Shown piece after piece: positions 58,736 to 64,000 of a stretch of DNA of 64,000 nt. The notes under the pieces are model-generated. The model made no database searches. It worked only from the letters and a program-made list of their open reading frames with translations, and was not told the origin of the DNA. Both the position numbers and the translations under genes were made by a program. The stretch comes from Luidia sarsii (taxonomy: Eukaryota; Echinodermata; Asteroidea; Paxillosida; Luidiidae): assembly GCA_949987565.1 (NCBI GenBank), contig OX465113.1, positions 2,076,264-2,140,263 on the forward strand, written 5' to 3'. Position 1 is the first letter of the stretch, and each line of letters opens with the position of its first letter.

Positions 58736-59384
58736 ACCGATGCAAAGGTACGGGCATGGCTTTGCTGAAACCACTTATCGCGCAATGAAACATAATCCAC
58801 GGTCGCGCCACATTTTCATGACGTCATTCCTCGTGCTCCAGTGTGCTTTCTGAACGGAACCTGGCCCAGTGGAATGCTCCCACACAAAAAGGCGCACGTG
58901 ATACCATGCCGTGACGTCATCGGGCCAGGTGGTCCATGCAAGCGGCGCCGAGAGAACTATGTGGAAATGTTTCATTTTCCACACACCCATACACACACAC
59001 AGAGCAACAAAACTGACAAGGAGACGCCGTGGTGGTATTACACGTGCGACTCCAAGAATCTCGGAATGTGCAAAATAGACAAGATTGTATAATGTACGCT
59101 GAGCAATGCCGGGACAGATTCAGGAATTTCTGACACCAAAAGAGCTTAATTAACACTATAGCCTTACAGGCCTAGACAAGTCCAATTTCATCGCCAGTCC
59201 GTACAAACCTGACTCTTATTTCCTTATGGAGACATGGCTTTGCTCGCGTAAACGATGTATAACAAATGCTCTTATTTCAACCACATTCACTTTCCTGGGT
59301 AGAAATTGGGACCATGTCCCTTAGGCTATATAAAACACTTCAACTTTCAAAATTTGCCCCGTTTGAGTTATTTCCAAATAGGCC
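58736..59384. other. Unique sequence, nothing recognised
   Basis: No gene recognised; short CA run at 58,980-59,001. Confidence 0.45.
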
Positions 59385-59495
59385 CTATTTCGTGAAAACC
59401 TTGTGGAGACCTATACACCTTTAAAATTTCCGTGGATACCTATTCTACCTATTGGACTAGGTCTCCACAAGGCACTAGATTCACGCCCTCCAGAA
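59385..59495 (+). repeat. Dispersed repeat pair, member 2
   Basis: Shares ordered blocks with the reverse complement of 55,940-56,046; the GTGGAGACCTATACACC block and a second, inverted AGGTCTCCACAAGG make it partly self-complementary. Confidence 0.7.
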
Positions 59496-59874
59496 CTGGA
59501 CGCCTTACATCATTTCCTCCTCAATCGTTTCCCTTGGTTGTGGAAGGGTTTGTCACCAAGTGTCAAGGCGCCTCTTTTGCCCTGTTCTTCATCTTTCATT
59601 TGTGAATAAAGTAAATATGTTCTTGCACTTGGAGTAAATTTGATCGTGTCATTATGACAATTTTGTGTGACGAATGATCGATATCATCAACTTTGATTCG
59701 ATCTTTTTAACTAGGTCGGCTAGATGCGATTCGTTATCAGCATTTTTGAGAGTCATTTTGATTTCGATTTTCGCAATCCCTCGGGGGAGCTGTTAACTTT
59801 GTCTCAATTATCACTATCATTAGTAGTCAAACGAACAAAGGAAAAACTGACTGAGAACTTGTGAACAAATTGAC
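59496..59874. other. Unique sequence with AATAAA
   Basis: TGTGAATAAAGTAAATATG near 59,602 is a possible polyadenylation signal, without an associated coding frame that I recognise. Confidence 0.4.
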
Positions 59875-59940
59875 AAATTGGCCAAGAAAACTTTGACAGG
59901 ACCGGGACTTGAACCCGATACCTCTGGATTAACGTACTAA
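59875..59940 (-). repeat. tRNA-derived SINE, copy 2
   Basis: TTGGCCAAGAAAACTTTGAC then ACCGGGACTTGAACCCGA and CCTCTGGATTAACGTAC match the copy at 560-645 with few differences and the same orientation. Confidence 0.65.
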
Positions 59941-60739
59941 TTATTCCTCTGGATTAATTTCTAATTTGTCATTTTTGTCACTTAAGGCCTATTTTAACTC
60001 TTTGTATGGTTTTATTTTTACACACACGTGTTTTCATGTGTTGGATGTTTCTCCCTGTGAAGTAAGAAGTAATTGAATAATAATTTGTGTACAATTCCAT
60101 TAGACCTCTTGGCCGTGCGCGTGTTAGTACTCAGACATTCATTCAGTATTTCATTCACACGCTGTACTACATGACACAGCACAATGGTGATTTGTTACAA
60201 CGACCTCGAGGTGAGTGGAGCTATGGCGCAACCCACGCCGCAATATTGCACCTCAACGCCGACGGCGATGCATTCCAGAACTCACCGCAGTTATGCATTC
60301 AACTCGCAAACGTTCCTGTGGTTAATAATAGTCCTATTAATCTTTGACCGCGACAAAAGTGGCCGCATTATCGTGGGTGGGAAGCGAGTCCGTGTAACCA
60401 TAGAGATGTAAGTGCGCAATATACCAGAAGGGCCTCAAGGGCAATAGAACCGGTGATTTATGTCACTGGGCTTTCAACGACTTGGTTTCAGCTGTGGCTG
60501 TTCCTATCATATGGCACGGGCTTCGATATTTGCTGGCTGCTCGTGAACTGACGAGCAACATATTCAACGGTAAGGAGAGAAAGCCAACTTGAAATGGATT
60601 TTTGTTTTCTGGAGAAAAAAGCAGTTTTTGAAAGATGTTCTGCCACCCTCAGACAAAGTTCAAAGCTTCGAAAAGGCAGACATTTCAGGCTAGAATAAAT
60701 TGCGGGGAAATGCTCGAAGCGAAAAGTAAAATTTGTAAA
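59941..60739. other. Unique sequence, nothing recognised
   Basis: Mixed composition; two overlapping plus-strand frames (60,087-60,347 and 60,184-60,411) show no recognised domain. Confidence 0.4.
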
Positions 60740-60995
60740 ATGAAGATGAAGAAGATGAAGAGGAGGGGGAGGAGGAGGAGGAGGAGGAGGAGGAGGAGGA
60801 TGAGGATGAGGATGAGGATGAGGAGAAGGAGGAGGAGGAGGAGGAGGAGGGGGAGGAGGAGGAGGAGGAGGGAGGAGGAGGATGGGAAGGGCGGAGGATG
60901 AGGAGGAGGAGGAGGGGAAGGAGGAGGGGGTGAGGAGGAGAAGGAGGAGGGGAAGGAGGAGGAGGAGGAAAATGAGGAGGAGGAGGAGAATATAT
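60740..60995. repeat. GGA trinucleotide tract
   Basis: (GGA)n with GATGAG variants. Arg/Met plus and Ser/Leu/Pro minus frames are artefacts. Confidence 0.93.
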
Positions 60996-61512
60996 TGAGG
61001 GCCACCTCGTTAATAGTCCCTTTAGGGACTGCCCTCCCCTCCGGTATAAGAACAGCTCTTATCAGAAATCCCAGCATACAAAGGTGCAGCCGTACTTAGT
61101 ATCGCATCTGGGCAGTGGTCCGCAGGTCATCCCGAGGTCACGCGTATCAGCGCATCTACCCCCACCCATAAGCATTGTGGGTAAAGGACCCCCCTCCCAA
61201 CTTCCGCCGGGGCCACGCCCCTCTCGATCCCCTACCTCAACCTACGTCCAACAAGGTGCGGGAGAAGGATTGTCCCCTGATCCGTTGCCATGGTCACAGC
61301 GCTATCGCGGAAGTCTGTTGTTTCAGGGGAGGATTTCTGTCATTATTGTACTTTTTTATCGTGTTTCCGGCTCTGTGGTCCACGCCCCCTTCAGGGATTT
61401 TGGAGGCTAGCCAGGGCACGAGACCAAGGGATTACTCTGTGTAAGAGACTCCTTGACATTAAGATGGTAACTTTTCTTAGTATATACCAAAGCAAGTAAT
61501 GGATAACAGGAG
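60996..61512. other. Unique sequence, nothing recognised
   Basis: GC-balanced, with three overlapping plus-strand frames of 69-108 codons lacking recognised motifs. Confidence 0.4.
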
Positions 61513-61710
61513 GGTTTGCGGTGACACCATGTTTAAGGTCTCTCAAAGAGGAGAATGATGACGGCCAGAGCATACTGGCCGGAACGTCGAGTTACCACTC
61601 AGGTTCTTTTCAGAACCACACCTCTTCTTTGGGTGACCTTAAACATGGTGTCATCGCAAACCATCCTATATTGTTTCAACCACCATGGAAAGCCTTAAGT
61701 CTTATTTAAT
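61513..61710 (+). repeat. Dispersed repeat family 2, copy 5
   Basis: Outer inverted repeats 61,513-61,540 and 61,635-61,662 (GGTTTGCGGTGACACCATGT and its complement) enclose an asymmetric centre with ATGATGA, a perfect 7-bp stem CGGCCAG/CTGGCCG with loop AGCATA, and GAACGTCGAG. The family tail CCACCATGGAAAGCC follows. Confidence 0.8.
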
Positions 61711-61767
61711 GGATAATTAAAGATGTTCTATAACCTTCGTGATAAGAAGGTCTCACTGCTAGTATCT

Positions 61768-61862
61768 CTACAGTCTGACGATGGACAGGGTATGCTGTGT
61801 GGAAACTTGGCGTCTACCTTTTTCTCACACGGTGACACCGCAAACCACCATTGGCATCCAAT
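61768..61862 (+). repeat. Dispersed repeat family 2, copy 6 (short)
   Basis: CTGACGATGGACAGGGTATG, GTGGAAACTTGGCGTC and GGTGACACCGCAAACCACCA follow the family order, with the middle shortened. It lies about 60 bases beyond copy 5. Confidence 0.6.
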
Positions 61863-63684
61863 GATGTTGCTCACCACTTCGCAAGCCTAACGTTTTCACA
61901 GTGCACTGGATGGGGCCGCAACGCCAAAGTCCTTGTACGAAGCCCGAGGTAATTCGAAGGAAAAGAGAGGGGAAAGGCTGGCTGGTTCACATCACGAATT
62001 ACTCGGCGTGGCACGCCTGGCTATGGGAGGCTCATGTTGGGAGGGAGGATTGTCTGCCAATCGAATTACGCAGAAGGGAAGCCTGGTTACTTAAGGCTTA
62101 CATGAACCAGAAATGGAGGGGGCAGCTACACATAGTGCAGACCTCTGCACGGGATGGACTGCTCGGCTCGGCTGCACCCACCACCGCGCCGACTGGAATA
62201 TCGCGCAGAGGCGTCAGGGTACTAGCCCGCACCTCCACCCACCCCAGCGATCGTGCCCATGCGCACAACGGCCGGCAGTCCCCCCCCCCCCCACACCCTG
62301 CCCGGTCCCTCAGACGTGAATATCACAACAAGCTTTGGGCGCTGTAAGAGGCAGTTTGGTCGCCCAGAGATACAGAGGAGGGGGGGAGGGGTCACGTGGC
62401 TATCTGGCTTTTGTTTCCCCGCGTTTGTCCGGGACACATGCATCAATTTAACCTGCGTCATTCTTTGGGCGCCATGTTGGCGTTCCTCCTTTGTCCTTTT
62501 AAAGACAGAACGCCGTGTTATGAATCTTAATTTAAGCAACAATTAGCTGGCGTATACCTGCGCTGTGTTTCTTTTTGACAGTGGGGCAAAACGCACAATA
62601 GCGAAAAGACAACCTGCACTACATTTGTTTCAGAATGTGTAACTCCACAAGATGTATAGACGTACCTACAGCACTCACTACAGTACTACAGTACATTGCA
62701 CTCGGCTGGATGGCCAAAGCAGGTCAAAGGTTATGGCACAATGCAATTACTACAGTACAGGCAATCTGATTGAACAATATATTTCTAACATTTGGTACAG
62801 TGTTTCTGATTGGTCAATTATGACATCAACAACTTGGTGAATTTGCTTTTGCCTTTATTGTGGGCCCCTCTTCCTTAAATTTCTCTTGAAGTCCAAAAGA
62901 TGGTGCATTAATATAATTATAAAGGAACATGTCCAAAATACTTAAAAATTAACCAGAAGTACTTTCCAGAGGTGTATGACGGAATGGAAGAATTTGAGGG
63001 TTTGGCCCTCGGCCTAATAAGAGTGTGTTTTGGCGGTCTGGTAGACCAATCGCACAACCAATGTTTACATGCCATCACGTGACCTATAATGGGGTATTTT
63101 TGCATCTCATTTGGTGGCAAACAGGAGTGGAAACAAGCAAATAAGTTAATCAAAGACATTCGTCTTTGTCCATTCCCATCGCTGCTCTATAATGCCCAAT
63201 GAGATGAACAAATACCCACCATAGCCCATCGGTCTATCGGTTTGACTATTCTTCTTCAACTGACATTTTCCATTGCAATTTTAGTTAGGCTAGATTTACA
63301 CTAGGGCGTGAGTGGGGATCACAGCACTCAAGCCGACCAGAATCAGCCGAACCAACGTTTGGTTTTTGGAGCAGAAATTAGCCAGCGGAGGATGGACAGG
63401 GCGCTGAAAGGTTGACGAGCCGGCGGCCAAAGGCACCGACACGTCGCCTCCAAAGATTCTGAACCTCCATCCCCCTAAACACGAAATCGTACGCCTGAAA
63501 ATATACCCCCTCCTCCGAAAAAAAATACAGAAGTCAACGCACATACATATATCTTTCACCTCACCTTTATCCGATAGCCTCGATTATGTATAGTTTCGAT
63601 TCACGGAAACTGAAAGGACATGATTTTATTTTATTTTTCACTCTCCTCCCCCTTCCTTCATGTACATGTATCTGTTTTGTCCTT
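61863..63684. other. 1.8 kb of unique sequence
   Basis: The 148-codon plus-strand frame at 61,901-62,347 is the best non-repetitive open frame on this side. It is basic and Trp-containing but has no recognisable family, and its last third is biased by a C run (62,280-62,292). ACAGTACT-type repeats lie at 62,670-62,760. I would not call a gene. Confidence 0.4.
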
Positions 63685-63790
63685 GTCACTCTGCCTTTGA
63701 GAAAGGTCCTGCTAGGATCGAAATGTCAGGCCCACTAAATTTTGAGATTTTGGTAATTTTAGTCAGTAAGCAGTTTGCAACATTTTTTTT
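63685..63790 (-). repeat. Dispersed repeat family 1, copy 9 (inverted)
   Basis: CTGCCTTTGAGAAAGGTCCT, then GCTAGGATCGAAATGTCAGG, then the leader complement TTAGTCAGTAAGCAGTTTGC. It matches the right arm of the 43,606 palindrome through the leader, with few differences. Confidence 0.8.
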
Positions 63791-64000
63791 ATATCGATTG
63801 AACTTTTTTTTTTGGGGGGGTGGAGTCTGGCGGAGCCAGCATTCTACCTAAACATGTCCAAATCGCGCTCTTTCTGAATCTCTCTTTTTTCAGGGAAAAT
63901 GACTAGCTCGGAGGAGCGCTGATTAAACCACAGACCTTGAGTCGATACTGTACGGATGGATAAAATGGTGAAAGGTAAAGAGCTGTTAAACAAAAACCGA
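63791..64000. other. Unique sequence, nothing recognised
   Basis: T and G runs at 63,804-63,820, otherwise mixed composition. Confidence 0.45.

Noticed and set aside
61901..62347. 148-codon plus-strand frame as a gene
   Set aside because: No recognised family, no splice or promoter context, and the last third is shaped by a C run.

Overview
This window looks like intergenic or intronic DNA from an animal nuclear genome. The clues are tRNA-derived SINE fragments, a 3' fragment of a non-LTR retrotransposon, a solo LTR, MITE-like elements and extremely dense micro- and minisatellites. A marine invertebrate is likely and an echinoderm is my best guess, at roughly even confidence. The support is the MITE ends related to GGGGCCAATTTCATAGAG, the dispersed GTTTCGATCCTAGCAGG repeats and an excess of the 8-mer TAGGCCTA. 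I found no intact protein-coding gene, canonical tRNA, rRNA, snRNA or CRISPR array. Nearly all the long open frames are translations of tandem repeats with no stop codon in the period.

Layout. 1-9.2 kb: tRNA-like SINE pieces, two GA-rich tracts, a 22-bp minisatellite, a 434-bp inverted-repeat element holding a 19-bp array, and a CAGA tract. 9-20 kb: a polypyrimidine tract, a 69-bp (23-codon) minisatellite, a 742-bp tandem duplication whose two copies each end in a TTC-rich array, and the RTE-like reverse-transcriptase tail at 19.2-19.5 kb. 20-34 kb: two hairpins, a 60-bp satellite, a MITE interrupted by a second repeat, CT tracts, a second MITE, and a 600-bp solo LTR with 4-bp target duplications. 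34-45 kb: GAGACA, GA, TTC, GAGTC, CCTC and a 1.3-kb ACCG array, plus a 117-bp near-perfect palindrome. 45-48 kb: a 7-copy, 151-bp array of tRNA-like units, directly followed by about 41 copies of an 18-bp C-rich unit and a duplicated second tRNA-like unit. 48-64 kb: a LINE-like tail, a 1.6-kb GGCAGA array, a 181-bp near-perfect palindrome, a composite MITE, a dispersed repeat pair, more CT/GA tracts and the last dispersed repeats.

Two recurrent families tie the window together. Family 1 has the core CCTGACGTTTCGATCCTAGC and about nine copies. Family 2 contains GGTTTGCGGTGACACCATGT and about six copies. Both contain a short stem followed by GAAACGTC, or a variant of it, resembling a decayed hammerhead-ribozyme core. 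Each family has one copy that forms a very recent-looking, near-perfect palindrome. Simple and tandem repeats cover roughly a quarter of the window. All calls come from reading the sequence by eye; no database search was possible.
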